From NCBI RefSeq assembly GCF_009828835.1, contig NZ_WTTB01000005.1, positions 1 through 64,000 of the forward strand: a stretch of 64,000 bases of DNA. The letters run 5' to 3'. Positions within the stretch are counted from its first letter, which is position 1. Each line of letters opens with the position of its first letter. A model generated the notes under the pieces. It was not told where the DNA came from. It saw only the letters and a list, made by a program, of their open reading frames with translations, and did no database searches. This document shows, piece after piece, positions 19,162 to 28,374 of the stretch. Source of the stretch: Erysipelothrix urinaevulpis. GTDB lineage: Bacteria; Bacillota_I; Bacilli_A; Erysipelotrichales; Erysipelotrichaceae. A program made the translations under genes and the position numbers.

Positions 19162-20568
19162 ATGGTAGTTGGAGATTTAGCATTAGAATTAGATACAATT
19201 GTTATTGGTTCAGGTCCTGGTGGGTATGTCGCGGCTATTCGTGCAGCTCAATTAGGTAAAAAAGTAGCAATTATTGAAAAAGATAATATTGGTGGTGTGT
19301 GTTTAAACGTAGGATGTATTCCTTCAAAAGCGTTAATTAACGCAGGACATCGTTACCTTGAAGCTCAAACTTCAGAACAATTTGGAATTAAAACAAGCAA
19401 GGTTGAAATTGACTTTGCTAAAACTCAAAAATGGAAAGATGAACAAGTTGTTGGTCAATTAACATCAGGTGTTGAAATGTTGTTAAAGAAAAACAAAGTT
19501 GAAATCATCAAAGGATCTGCATTTTTCAATGATACAAATCAATTAAGAGTTGTTAATGGTGATGATGCACAATCATACACATTTAAAAATGCAATCATTG
19601 CAACAGGGAGTCGTCCAATTGAAATCAAAGGTTTCAAATTTGGTGGTCGTGTCATTGATTCTACTGGAGCATTAAATCTTAAAGAAATTCCTAAAAAATT
19701 AGTTGTTATTGGTGGAGGTTATATCGGGAGTGAGTTAGCGGGAGTATATGCAAACTTAGGTACCGAAGTAACAATCTTAGAAGGCGAATCAAAAATCTTA
19801 TCAGCATTTGATAATGATATGATTAAACTTGTTGTGGATAACTTTAAACAAAAAAATGTTGAAATTGTTACAAATGCTATGGCAAAAGAAGCAAAAGAAA
19901 CAGATAATGGTGTCGAAGTTGTTTATGAAAAAGATGGTAAAGCTGAAACAATTGAAGCAGACTATGTCTTAGTAACTGTTGGACGTCGTCCAAATACTGA
20001 TGATTTAGGATTGCAAATGGCTGGAGTTGAACTTGATGAGCGTGGTCTTGTTAAGGTTGACAACCAAGGACGTTCATCACAAAAGCATATCTTTGCAATT
20101 GGTGATGTAACAAAAGGTCCAGCACTTGCACATAAAGCAAGTTATGAAGCGAAAGTCGCTGCTGAAGTTATCGCAGGTAAAAATGCAGAGATCGATTATG
20201 TTGCAATTCCAGCGGTCTGCTTTACAGATCCAGAATTAGCGACGGTTGGTTTAACTGAAGCTCAAGCAAAAGAACAAGGATTTACTGTTAAAGTATCTAA
20301 GTTCCCATTTGGAGCAAACGGACGTGCCTTATCACTTAACCAAACAGAAGGTTTTGTTCGTTTAGTTACTGAAAAAGATACAGGATTGATCCTTGGTGGT
20401 CAAGTTGCTGGTGTTGGAGCAAGTGATGTCGTTGCAGAACTTGGTCTAGCTGTGGAAGCGAGAATGAATATTGAAGATCTTTCATTAACTATTCATGCTC
20501 ATCCTACAATTTCAGAAACAATCATGGATGCTTCGGAGTTATCCTTAGGATTACCAATTCATATTTAA
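19162..20568 (+). CDS. pdhD: Dihydrolipoamide dehydrogenase (E3)
   Basis: A 468-residue FAD flavoenzyme that reoxidises dihydrolipoamide on E2 and reduces NAD. FAD-binding GSGPGG (about 17-22), the redox disulfide in [13 protein letters not shown] (Cys48 and Cys53 region), the NAD motif [11 protein letters not shown] and the C-terminal catalytic His-Glu in HAHPTISE are all present. It lacks the extra N-terminal lipoyl domain found on some Firmicute E3 proteins. It begins 7 bases after pdhC with GGAAGGATGATG upstream and is the last gene of the operon. Confidence 0.97.
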   Translation: MVVGDLALELDTIVIGSGPGGYVAAIRAAQLGKKVAIIEKDNIGGVCLNVGCIPSKALINAGHRYLEAQTSEQFGIKTSKVEIDFAKTQKWKDEQVVGQLTSGVEMLLKKNKVEIIKGSAFFNDTNQLRVVNGDDAQSYTFKNAIIATGSRPIEIKGFKFGGRVIDSTGALNLKEIPKKLVVIGGGYIGSELAGVYANLGTEVTILEGESKILSAFDNDMIKLVVDNFKQKNVEIVTNAMAKEAKETDNGVEVVYEKDGKAETIEADYVLVTVGRRPNTDDLGLQMAGVELDERGLVKVDNQGRSSQKHIFAIGDVTKGPALAHKASYEAKVAAEVIAGKNAEIDYVAIPAVCFTDPELATVGLTEAQAKEQGFTVKVSKFPFGANGRALSLNQTEGFVRLVTEKDTGLILGGQVAGVGASDVVAELGLAVEARMNIEDLSLTIHAHPTISETIMDASELSLGLPIHI

Positions 20569-20575
20569 TGAAAGT

Positions 20576-20610
20576 AAAGGTGTTTACATAATGTAGACAC
20601 CTTTTTTTTT
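20576..20610 (+). terminator. Intrinsic terminator of the pdh operon
   Basis: AAAGGTGTTTACAT pairs with ATGTAGACACCTTT (one G-U pair), followed by a run of T. Strong hairpin directly after pdhD. Confidence 0.93.
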
Positions 20611-20611
20611 A

Positions 20612-20962
20612 CTGAAAATGAAATGTAAATTTTTTCAAAACAGTTGATTATTATGATGAGGTAGAAACTTATAGTAAATATTTCATTTTAAACGAATAGA
20701 AAATATTAAATGAACAAACTTGATTATTTTATATAAATTTTAATAGATTTGTCGAAATAAGCCTAATAAGTAGTTAAAACGGGCTTTATGGTTGAAAACA
20801 CGATACATTGTTTACATATATGTAAGCGTTGTTTCATAGTATTGTAACAATTTTCAAGAAATATGATATTTATATGTAAAAACCATTGACAAATATTCAG
20901 AGTAGGATATAATACAACATATACAGCTTACTGTATCGCTATAGAAACAAGGAGGAGAAGTA
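20612..20962 (+). promoter_or_regulatory. Regulatory region and promoter of the opp operon
   Basis: This gap of about 350 bases has no gene. The promoter is clear: TTGACA (20886-20891) and TATAAT (20908-20913), 16 bp apart. Directly at the expected transcript start is an inverted repeat, ATACAG-CTTA-CTGTAT (20921-20936), a likely operator. Further upstream are a perfect palindrome, TTACATATATGTAA (20812-20825), and overlapping it TGTAAGCGTTGTTT (20821-20834), whose left half matches a catabolite-response element. The region 20612-20800 is AT-rich and I see nothing definite in it. GGAGG precedes oppA at about 20952. Confidence 0.7.
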
Positions 20963-22738
20963 ATGAAGAAACTATTTACTATATTGATAGCAAGTTTACT
21001 CGTTCTAACAGCATGTAGCTCAAAGCCTAAAGCTGGGGGAACATTAACCGTAGCGGCACCATCAAACTTTAACGGTGACTTTATCGCAGGTTTCAGTAGT
21101 AATGCATATGATAGATGGGTACAAGAACTACTCAACTATGACTACGGGGTATTTTACTCAGATCGCGAAACATCAGATTTATTAGACAACCCAACAGTTG
21201 TTGAAAAAGTTGATGTTGCAGACAAAGGCGGCGACAAAGAGTATACCTTTACATTAAAAGCAGGAAACAAGTTCTCAGATGGAACTGAAATCACTGCAAA
21301 AGATTATGTATTTACAGTTCTAATGCGTGCTAATCCTAAATGGAAAGCAACAGCAAAAATGGACAACACAGGTGATAAATTAGTTGGTTATGCCGATTAT
21401 TCAGCAGGAAAATCAGCAACATTCGATGGTGTAAAATATATCGATGATAAAACCTTCTCATTAACAATTTCAAAAGATGAATTACCATACTATTTCGAAA
21501 GAGCAAGTGTTGCAGTTTCACCAACACCTATGGCAGCTTGGTTCAAAGATGCTAAATTCAATGCAGATGGTAATGGATTCGATAATACCGATGAAGAAAT
21601 TACAGCAGCAGTGAAAGAGATTTCTGAAAAAGAACGTTTTGCTCCAACTGTAACAGCTGGACCATATAAATTTGAATCAAACGAAAACAATACTGCTACA
21701 GTGGTTGTTAACGAACACTATGCAGGAAACTTCGAAGGAAAAACACCTTCAATTGAAAAAGTTGTTGTTCGTCAAGTTGAAAGTTCACTTTCAATTCAAG
21801 CTCTTGAGAACAATGAAGTTGACTTTGTTCCTGGAGTAATTGAAGGAAAATTAATTAACCAAGCGAAAGAAAAAGAACTTCAAACACACAGTTACCCTCG
21901 TAACGGGTTTGGAAACATTGTTCTTAAAGCAAATAAAGGGCCTACACAAATCAAGGAAGTACGACAAGCACTTGGATTCTTATTGAATCGTCAAGAGTTC
22001 GTTTCTAAGATTGTTGGTGGGTATGGATCAGTTGTTAATGCTCCTTACGGATTATCACAATGGTTCTATAAAGAAAACAAAGATCGAATTGAATCAGAAC
22101 TAATCGAATATACATATAACTTAACAAAAGCGAATGAACTGTTAGATCAAACAGATTATAAGTTTGAAAAAGATGGTTCAACACCATTTGATGTTGAAAA
22201 AGCAAGTGAAGATTACCGTCGTCACAACAGTAAAGGTGAAAAACTATTAATTAAACACTTTGGTTCAGAGAAGAACGACGTTACTGACTTGATTATTTCT
22301 CAACTTGTTCCAGCTGCTACAGAAGCAGGTGTGGAATATGCTGTTGATCAAGGAGACTTCGCAACACTTGGTGCATATATGCAAGGTACACAAGATAACG
22401 ATTACAATGCATTTAACTTAGCTACATCATTCACTTCAATGTATGATCCATGGCAAAATGAGTCACAATATGTTAATACTGGTTTAAACTGGTCAGACAT
22501 TGAAGATGACAAATTAGATGCAACAATTAAAGCAGTTCAAACAACAAAACCTGGAGATAAAGACGCATTTGCAGACAATATTATGGAATACTTCAAAGTA
22601 TGGAACGATTTACTATTCCAAATCCCATTATATTCTAACGAATACTTCGATATCACTACAACACGTGTTAAAGGTGTAGATGTTATTACTCCAGAAATGG
22701 ATTGGGCTAAATCAATTGTTTACTTATCTGTAGAGTAA
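20963..22738 (+). CDS. oppA: Oligopeptide ABC transporter substrate-binding lipoprotein
   Basis: A 591-residue extracellular lipoprotein of the SBP_bac_5 (peptide/nickel) family that captures peptides for the OppBC channel. The signal peptide ends in the lipobox LTACSS with Cys18 as the lipidated residue. The mature part carries typical cluster-5 features, including FTLKAGNKFSDGTEITAKDYVF near residue 97. It is slightly longer than classic OppA. AAGGAGGAG precedes the ATG. It heads the oppABCFD operon and probably meets the RCC1-like extracellular domain of this system's unusual OppC; that contact is inferred. Confidence 0.94.
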   Translation: MKKLFTILIASLLVLTACSSKPKAGGTLTVAAPSNFNGDFIAGFSSNAYDRWVQELLNYDYGVFYSDRETSDLLDNPTVVEKVDVADKGGDKEYTFTLKAGNKFSDGTEITAKDYVFTVLMRANPKWKATAKMDNTGDKLVGYADYSAGKSATFDGVKYIDDKTFSLTISKDELPYYFERASVAVSPTPMAAWFKDAKFNADGNGFDNTDEEITAAVKEISEKERFAPTVTAGPYKFESNENNTATVVVNEHYAGNFEGKTPSIEKVVVRQVESSLSIQALENNEVDFVPGVIEGKLINQAKEKELQTHSYPRNGFGNIVLKANKGPTQIKEVRQALGFLLNRQEFVSKIVGGYGSVVNAPYGLSQWFYKENKDRIESELIEYTYNLTKANELLDQTDYKFEKDGSTPFDVEKASEDYRRHNSKGEKLLIKHFGSEKNDVTDLIISQLVPAATEAGVEYAVDQGDFATLGAYMQGTQDNDYNAFNLATSFTSMYDPWQNESQYVNTGLNWSDIEDDKLDATIKAVQTTKPGDKDAFADNIMEYFKVWNDLLFQIPLYSNEYFDITTTRVKGVDVITPEMDWAKSIVYLSVE

Positions 22739-22767
22739 TTACAGAAAAATTATGTGTATAAACTTAA

Positions 22768-22792
22768 GAAGTGCCTGAATAGGCACTTCTTA
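22768..22792 (+). promoter_or_regulatory. Hairpin between oppA and oppB
   Basis: AAGAAGTGCC and GGCACTTCTT form a 10-bp perfect stem with a short loop (TGAAT region) in the 76-bp oppA-oppB gap. There is no T run after it, so it is more likely a stability or partial-attenuation structure than a full terminator. Such elements often make the binding protein more abundant than the permeases. Confidence 0.65.
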
Positions 22793-22814
22793 AGGTCGTA
22801 AAAAGGAGAATTCG

Positions 22815-23786
22815 ATGTTAAAATATCTTGGAAAAAGAATTATGTCGTTGATTCCTGTTGTTATCATTATTTCAATCTTGCTTTTTTCATTAGTAAAAAT
22901 GATGCCTGGTGATGTAGTGTTAGGAATGATTAATCCTAATATTAAAGATCCGGTTGCATATAAACAAGAATACGCTAGAATTGAACAACAATTAGGACTC
23001 GACAAATCATTGCCAGAACAATATGTACGCTGGGTAAAAAGTACAGTATCAGGTGATTTAGGAATGTCTACATCAAAAAACCGTCCGGTTAAAGATGTGA
23101 TTGGAACACCTTTAAAAAATACCATCTTCCTTAATATCATAGCGATGAGTTTAGCTTTTGTTATTTCGGTTATTGTAGGGATTAAGTCTGCTGTTAATCG
23201 GGGTGGAAAATTTGACAAGTTTTGGCAAATTTTCTCACTTGTTGGTATGTCGATGCCAACTCTATTAATATCAGTATTGTTAATCTATGTCTTATCGATT
23301 AAATTTAAATTATTTCCAACGGGTGGGATGCCATTACCTGGAACTACTGGTCCAGCTTACCTTGTTGAGTGGTTTAAATTTGCGACATTGCCGATATTAA
23401 CCTTAACAATTGGTTCGTTTGCAACAACTATTCGTTACGTACGTAACGCGATGATTGAAGTGTTAAATAGTGACTACATTAGAACAGCACGAGCAAAGGG
23501 ACTTTCAGAAAAAGTTGTCATTTACCAACATGCGTTTAGAAATGCTTTAATTCCTGTTGTTACAATTCTTGCAGGTATGTTGGCTGGATTATTTGGTGGA
23601 GCTGCCATTACAGAACAAATATTTAGTTGGAATGGGATAGGTAATGTATTGATTCAAGCTGTTACTGCTCGTGATTTCATGCTAATCCTTTCTTTGAACA
23701 TGTTCTATGCTGTTATTGCCTTATTATCGAATGTTATTATGGACATTGGATATGCTGCAGTTGATCCTCGCGTTAAATTAGATTAG
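22815..23786 (+). CDS. oppB: Oligopeptide ABC transporter permease OppB
   Basis: A 323-residue inner-membrane permease of normal size with six helices. It starts MLKYLGKRIMSLIPVVIIIS, the typical OppB N-terminus, and carries the EAA loop in DYIRTARAKGLSEKVVIYQHAFRNALIP, which contacts the ATPases. GGAG precedes ATG 22815. A short inverted repeat, AAGAAGTGCC-N4-GGCACTTCTT (22768-22792), lies between oppA and oppB; it may be a processing or attenuation hairpin that raises oppA over the permeases. OppC follows 12 bases later. Confidence 0.95.
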   Translation: MLKYLGKRIMSLIPVVIIISILLFSLVKMMPGDVVLGMINPNIKDPVAYKQEYARIEQQLGLDKSLPEQYVRWVKSTVSGDLGMSTSKNRPVKDVIGTPLKNTIFLNIIAMSLAFVISVIVGIKSAVNRGGKFDKFWQIFSLVGMSMPTLLISVLLIYVLSIKFKLFPTGGMPLPGTTGPAYLVEWFKFATLPILTLTIGSFATTIRYVRNAMIEVLNSDYIRTARAKGLSEKVVIYQHAFRNALIPVVTILAGMLAGLFGGAAITEQIFSWNGIGNVLIQAVTARDFMLILSLNMFYAVIALLSNVIMDIGYAAVDPRVKLD

Positions 23787-23798
23787 GAGAATAGAGAT

Positions 23799-25649
23799 AT
23801 GAAAGATAATAAAACAACATTATGGGGAAGTATTAAATCTCTTTTCACTCGTCTTTTTAAACCAGGAGGAGGAATTGAAGAGTTAGAAGAATACGTTGGT
23901 TCTGATGATATCATCCTGAGCCCAAGTAAACAAATTGCTAAAAATTTCTTTGAGAACAAATTGGGAATTGCTGGTTTAATTTCGTTTGTATTAATTTTTG
24001 CAATTGTATTTGGTGGTAGTGCCATGATGAAATATAATGCATATGAGCACGAAACTATTTTAGGGAACTTAGCACCAGGACGTAATTTCTTGAAAGTTGA
24101 TAAAAACATTGATGGAAAAAACATTGTTGATATTAGCAGTGGTACGTCTTTCTCTGTTGCTTTAGATGATAAAGGTGAAGTATATTTTTGGGGACAACGT
24201 CCTTTTAAAAAATTCGAAGTTGATAAAATCGTCGAATTAACTGAAGGCAAAAAAATTGCTTCTATTGCTGCTGGTGATAATTTTGTTATTGCCGTAACCG
24301 AAAATGGAAAATTTATTGGGGTTGGAGAAAATAGCTTCAATCAAGCAGAATTACCATTTATCGTTGAAGATGACATGACTAAACCAATTATTAAAGTTGG
24401 TGCAGGGACTCGTGTTTCAGCTGCTTTAACAGAAGATGGAAAAATCTTTACGTGGGGTGGCGTTTTAGAAAATAATTTAGATCGAATTCCAGCAGAAATT
24501 CAAGGTCGAGTTGTTGATTTTGAAGTAGGGCAATTTAACATTGCAGCTATTCTAGATGATGGAACTGTTAATGTCTTTGGTACACGAGGAACTGAGGTTG
24601 CTAAATTACCTGAAGAATTAACTGATGGATCTGTTAATGTAAAGAAAGTTGCGATGTCAAAAACGTCTGCAATGGGCCTTGATGATCAAGGTAAAATTTA
24701 TACTTGGGGTGCGAATGGCAAGTTTCAATCTGTTCCTGAAATTGACGGGAAAATTAAAGACATTTCTTCTACATATACTTCGTTTTCAGCTTTGAGTGAG
24801 AATGGTAAAGTATATAGTTGGGGTGATGGAAAATTTGATTTAACCAGTGTTCCTAAAGATGCTGACTCATCAGTTGATCGTATCTATTCAGATGTATTTC
24901 AACAATATGCGATTCATGAAGATGGAACGATTGATGCTTGGGGGAATAAAGGATTTATTTTAGGAACTGATTCATTAGGACGTTCTGTTAGTGAACGTTT
25001 AATTCAAGGTGGTAAGATTTCACTTACGGTCGGTGCAATTGCGATGGTAATTTCTATTACGATAGGAGTTATTGTTGGATTAATTGCTGGTTTCTATGGT
25101 GGATGGATCGATAACTTACTCATGCGTATAGCTGAAGTTATTAGTGCTTTCCCATTCTTACCTTTAGCGATTACATTATCTGCGATGTTGCCTTCTGATA
25201 CACCGGAATCACAACGTCTCTATATGATCATGGTTATACTTGGGATTCTTACGTGGCCAGGTGTTGCACGCTTAGTTCGTGGACAAATCTTGGCTGAACG
25301 TGAAAAAGATTTCGTGTTAGCTGCTAAAGCATTGGGGCTAAGAGAGAATGTCATTATACTTCGTCATATTTTACCAAGTGTGTTTAACTTTATTATTGTT
25401 AATCTTACATTAGGTTATGCTTCGAGTTTATTAACGGAAGCAGGTTTATCCTACCTTGGTTTTGGAGTTCAACCACCTTCACCTTCATGGGGTAACATGT
25501 TGAATGGTGTAGCAAACGTAACTGTTATTGAATATTATTGGTGGCAATGGTTATTGCCTGCGTTATGTATTACCTTTACAGCGTTATCAGTTAACTTGAT
25601 AGGTGATGCCTTACGAGATGCAATGGATCCAAGATCAAATCAAAAATAA
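23799..25649 (+). CDS. oppC: OppC permease with inserted RCC1-like propeller
   Basis: Permease partner of OppB, but 616 aa instead of about 300. An N-terminal cytoplasmic segment leads to TM1 (about 55-74). Residues about 105-385 then hold seven RCC1-like repeats, each ending in a G-x-[VI]-x-x-[WVF]-G type strand, such as GKIFTWG, GKIYTWG and GKVYSWG. Canonical OppC resumes at GTDSLGRSVSERLIQGGKISL (389 onward), with five more helices and the EAA loop AAKALGLRENVIILRHILPS. In OppC the TM1-TM2 loop faces outside, so the propeller should be extracellular, beside OppA. The reading frame is continuous, so this is a real fusion. Confidence 0.93.
   Translation: MKDNKTTLWGSIKSLFTRLFKPGGGIEELEEYVGSDDIILSPSKQIAKNFFENKLGIAGLISFVLIFAIVFGGSAMMKYNAYEHETILGNLAPGRNFLKVDKNIDGKNIVDISSGTSFSVALDDKGEVYFWGQRPFKKFEVDKIVELTEGKKIASIAAGDNFVIAVTENGKFIGVGENSFNQAELPFIVEDDMTKPIIKVGAGTRVSAALTEDGKIFTWGGVLENNLDRIPAEIQGRVVDFEVGQFNIAAILDDGTVNVFGTRGTEVAKLPEELTDGSVNVKKVAMSKTSAMGLDDQGKIYTWGANGKFQSVPEIDGKIKDISSTYTSFSALSENGKVYSWGDGKFDLTSVPKDADSSVDRIYSDVFQQYAIHEDGTIDAWGNKGFILGTDSLGRSVSERLIQGGKISLTVGAIAMVISITIGVIVGLIAGFYGGWIDNLLMRIAEVISAFPFLPLAITLSAMLPSDTPESQRLYMIMVILGILTWPGVARLVRGQILAEREKDFVLAAKALGLRENVIILRHILPSVFNFIIVNLTLGYASSLLTEAGLSYLGFGVQPPSPSWGNMLNGVANVTVIEYYWWQWLLPALCITFTALSVNLIGDALRDAMDPRSNQK
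24126..24944 (+). repeat. Seven RCC1-like repeats inside oppC
   Basis: Repeats begin about every 40-44 codons. Residue ranges in OppC: 110-132, 153-176, 197-220, 238-261, 281-304, 319-342 and 359-382. Each follows I-x-x-[IV]-x-[AS]-G-x-x-x-x-x-A-[LI]-x-[DE]-[DN]-G-x-[VI]-x-x-[WVF]-G with drift. Seven copies are what a closed seven-bladed propeller needs. Blade assignment was done by eye. Confidence 0.85.
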
Positions 25650-25672
25650 TAAAAGAAAGGTAGGGAGAATTA

Positions 25673-27157
25673 ATGACAACAAAAGTTGAAGAAAAAGCAT
25701 TATTAAAAGTTGAGCATTTACAGAAATATTTCCCGATTAAAAAGTCATCAGTTTTCCAAAAGAAACAAGACTATGTAAAAGCTAATAAAGATATTTCAAT
25801 CGAAATTAAAGAGGGAGAAACACTAGGGTTAGTTGGTGAATCCGGGTGTGGTAAATCAACGTTTGGTCGTACACTTATACAGTTGTACGATCAGACTGGT
25901 GGTGTTTCATTGTACTACGGTGAGACCATCGAAGAAATGATGCCTAAATATGTATTAAAAGCTTATAAATCAATACCAAAAGTTATGGCTAGTCATAATG
26001 TTGATATTGCTGAGTTAAATGAAATTGAGACAAGATTACTAAACTTAAAAGGTGAAGAGTTTGCAGAGTTGAATGAAGAACTTCGTTTGAAAAAGATTGC
26101 TTATGAAGATAAATATGGTAATGTTCTTCGTTTAGCGGGTGGTTTATTAGTTAGTGATAACTTAAATGCAGTAAGTAAAGTCCTTGAAGAAAAATACCAA
26201 GAAGGATCTAAAGTTGCGGAACTTAACAAAAAAATTGAAATTGAAACGTTAAAACGTGAGATGCGTGATGGGAAGACTAATGGTGAATTAGACAAACTAA
26301 AAGCACAGCGTGATGAAGTAAATAAAAAATTTACTGCAACTGAAGAAAAAGTTCTTGCAATGAAGAAAGATTTAGAATCGCATGCTGAATTTGAATTCTT
26401 TGAATCTAAATTGGATAGCGGTATAGATTTATCTCAATTGACAAAAAATGAAATGAGATTTTTAAGAAAAGATTTACAGATTATTTTCCAAGATCCTTAT
26501 TCTTCACTTGACCCTCGTTTTACAGTTGGTAATATTATTGGAGAAGGGTTAATTGCTCACGGTTTATTTAAAGATAATAAGAGTGATGAATTTAACAATT
26601 ATGTTATTGATATCATGGAAAAATGTGGCTTGAATAAAGAATTTATTCATCGTTATCCTCACCAGTTCTCTGGTGGACAACGTCAACGTATCGGGATTGC
26701 TCGTGCGTTGGCACTTAAACCTCGTTTTATCGTTTGTGATGAAGCGGTAAGTGCGCTTGATGTTTCGATTCAATCACAAGTTATTAATTTATTACAGGAT
26801 CTAAAAGATGAGCATAATTTAACTTATTTATTTATTACTCATGACTTGGGTGTTGTTCGTTATATTAGTGATAGAATTGGCGTTATGTATTTTGGGAATT
26901 TGGTTGAGTTAGCACCTGCTGAAGAAATCTTTAACAATCCTCAACACCCATATACAAAACAACTTCTTGCAGCGATTCCACGCATGGATCGTGATGAAGA
27001 AGAAATTAAAAAATTACTTGAAGTTAAACCAAATGATATCTTTGATTTTAAATTCCAAGAAACAGGCGAAGCGGATAAAGATTGGTATGAAGTTGCTCCT
27101 GATCATTTTGTTGCTTGTCGTTTATTGGATGGTCATGCAAATAAGGAGGTTCTCTAG
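25673..27157 (+). CDS. oppF: OppF-type ATPase with long helical insertion
   Basis: A cytoplasmic ATPase that powers the Opp channel, 494 aa instead of about 310-330. Walker A GESGCGKS is at 55-62, the Q-loop Gln at 273, signature FSGGQ at 332-336, Walker B FIVCDE at 352-357 and the H-loop in FITHDLG. About 165 residues (roughly 87-252), highly charged and helical, sit between Walker A and the Q-loop where other OppF proteins have about 15. The second half of the insert looks like a coiled coil. The C-terminus ends with a conserved-looking FVACRL motif also found in the OppD here. RBS AAAGGTAGGGAG precedes the ATG. Confidence 0.92.
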   Translation: MTTKVEEKALLKVEHLQKYFPIKKSSVFQKKQDYVKANKDISIEIKEGETLGLVGESGCGKSTFGRTLIQLYDQTGGVSLYYGETIEEMMPKYVLKAYKSIPKVMASHNVDIAELNEIETRLLNLKGEEFAELNEELRLKKIAYEDKYGNVLRLAGGLLVSDNLNAVSKVLEEKYQEGSKVAELNKKIEIETLKREMRDGKTNGELDKLKAQRDEVNKKFTATEEKVLAMKKDLESHAEFEFFESKLDSGIDLSQLTKNEMRFLRKDLQIIFQDPYSSLDPRFTVGNIIGEGLIAHGLFKDNKSDEFNNYVIDIMEKCGLNKEFIHRYPHQFSGGQRQRIGIARALALKPRFIVCDEAVSALDVSIQSQVINLLQDLKDEHNLTYLFITHDLGVVRYISDRIGVMYFGNLVELAPAEEIFNNPQHPYTKQLLAAIPRMDRDEEEIKKLLEVKPNDIFDFKFQETGEADKDWYEVAPDHFVACRLLDGHANKEVL

Positions 27158-28096
27158 ATGGCGTTATTAGAAGTTAACAATCTCCATACTTATTTTGCTA
27201 CAAAGCGTGGATTAGTTAAAGCTGTTCGTGGAATATCTTTTTCTGTTGAAGAAGGTAGAACGTTAGGAATTGTTGGTGAATCTGGAAGTGGTAAAAGTCA
27301 AACTGCAATGTCAATTTTACAATTGTTTGAGAGTAACCAACGAATCTATGATGGTAGTATTACATTTGACGGAGAAGTAATTTCGGATTTTGGTGAAGAA
27401 AAATTAAGAAAAATTCGTGGGAATGATATTTCGATGATTTTTCAAGAACCAATGACGAGTTTGAATCCAGTGTTTACCGTTGAACAACAAATTAACGAAG
27501 TATTGATGTTACATCAAAGCTTAAGTAAAGAAGATGCAAGTAAGAAATCATTGGCAATGTTAGAATCTGTAAAGATTAGCAATGCTTCTAAAGTCTTGAA
27601 AAGTTATCCTCATCAACTTTCAGGTGGGATGAGTCAGCGTGTCATGATTGCGATGGCATTAGCATGTAATCCAAGGTTGTTGATCGCTGATGAGCCTACA
27701 ACTGCGCTTGATGTTATTATTCAAGCAGAAATCTTAAACTTAATGAATGATTTAAAACATGACTTAAATACTTCAATCTTATTCATTACTCATGACCTTG
27801 GGGTTATAAGTCAAATGGCGGATGATGTTATTGTTATGCATGGTGGAAAAATTGTAGAGGCTGCACCGATTCGAGAAATATTTAAGAATGCAAAGCATCC
27901 TTATACAAAACGTTTACTTGCTGCGTTTTTAAAAACTGACATTAATTCATCAAAAAATGAAAAACAAGTACAAGAAGATTTATTTTCAAGTGAAAATGAA
28001 ATCTATGACTTTAGAATGTTCCGTGAAACAAATAAAGCGGATGAAGACTGGTTCAAAGTCGGCGACAATCATTTTGTTGCTTGTACACTAAAATAA
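27158..28096 (+). CDS. oppD: OppD-type oligopeptide transporter ATPase
   Basis: The second Opp ATPase, 312 aa, with normal architecture: Walker A GESGSGKS near residue 40-47, Q-loop IFQEPMTSLNPVFTV, signature LSGGMSQR, Walker B LLIADEPTTALD and H-loop FITHDLG. It has no insertion, unlike its OppF partner. Both ATPases share a C-terminal tail of the form Y/W-x-V-x-x-[DN]-HFVAC. Its ATG lies one base after the oppF stop with AAGGAGG inside the oppF end, so they are coupled. OppD and OppF form the heterodimeric motor. Confidence 0.94.
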   Translation: MALLEVNNLHTYFATKRGLVKAVRGISFSVEEGRTLGIVGESGSGKSQTAMSILQLFESNQRIYDGSITFDGEVISDFGEEKLRKIRGNDISMIFQEPMTSLNPVFTVEQQINEVLMLHQSLSKEDASKKSLAMLESVKISNASKVLKSYPHQLSGGMSQRVMIAMALACNPRLLIADEPTTALDVIIQAEILNLMNDLKHDLNTSILFITHDLGVISQMADDVIVMHGGKIVEAAPIREIFKNAKHPYTKRLLAAFLKTDINSSKNEKQVQEDLFSSENEIYDFRMFRETNKADEDWFKVGDNHFVACTLK

Positions 28097-28102
28097 ATAA
28101 CA

Positions 28103-28288
28103 ATGTCTCGCAGAAAAAAGAAAAAATTATTGACAGAAGAAGAGATTGCCGAAAAATTCAAAGATGTTGAATTTGAGGATAATGATACTAAAGCAATTAT
28201 TATTGCAGCATTAACAACATTTTTACCAGCAATGTTTTTAATCATTGGTATCTTCGTATTTATTCTTTGGTTACTATTTCTAAGATAA
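28103..28288 (+). CDS. Small membrane protein (61 aa) after oppD
   Basis: A 61-residue protein with a basic start (MSRRKKKKLL), an acidic middle and one long hydrophobic helix (about 31-60) ending in LFLR. No family recognised. It starts 7 bases after oppD, lacks a good ribosome site and so probably depends on coupling. The terminator just after it closes the opp operon. It could be a small accessory subunit of the transporter, which is only inference from position. Confidence 0.6.
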   Translation: MSRRKKKKLLTEEEIAEKFKDVEFEDNDTKAIIIAALTTFLPAMFLIIGIFVFILWLLFLR

Positions 28289-28297
28289 ATTAACTTT

Positions 28298-28321
28298 AGA
28301 CCACAATGTGGTCTTTTTTTA
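28298..28321 (+). terminator. Intrinsic terminator of the opp operon
   Basis: AGACCAC and GTGGTCT form a seven-bp stem with loop AAT, followed by seven T. Confidence 0.9.
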
Positions 28322-28374
28322 TTTGATAAATAGGTGAACAATAAGGTAATACGATAGATTGAATTATGAAGATA

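Noticed and set aside
23783-24340. Minus-strand open frame of 185 codons opposite oppC
   Set aside because: It is antisense to a well-supported permease, with no recognisable domain or ribosome site.
24111-24948. Possible assembly chimera or insertion of a foreign gene in oppC
   Set aside because: The reading frame is continuous, both permease halves are complete, codon use and base composition look like the rest, and no repeats flank the insertion. A true fusion is more likely.
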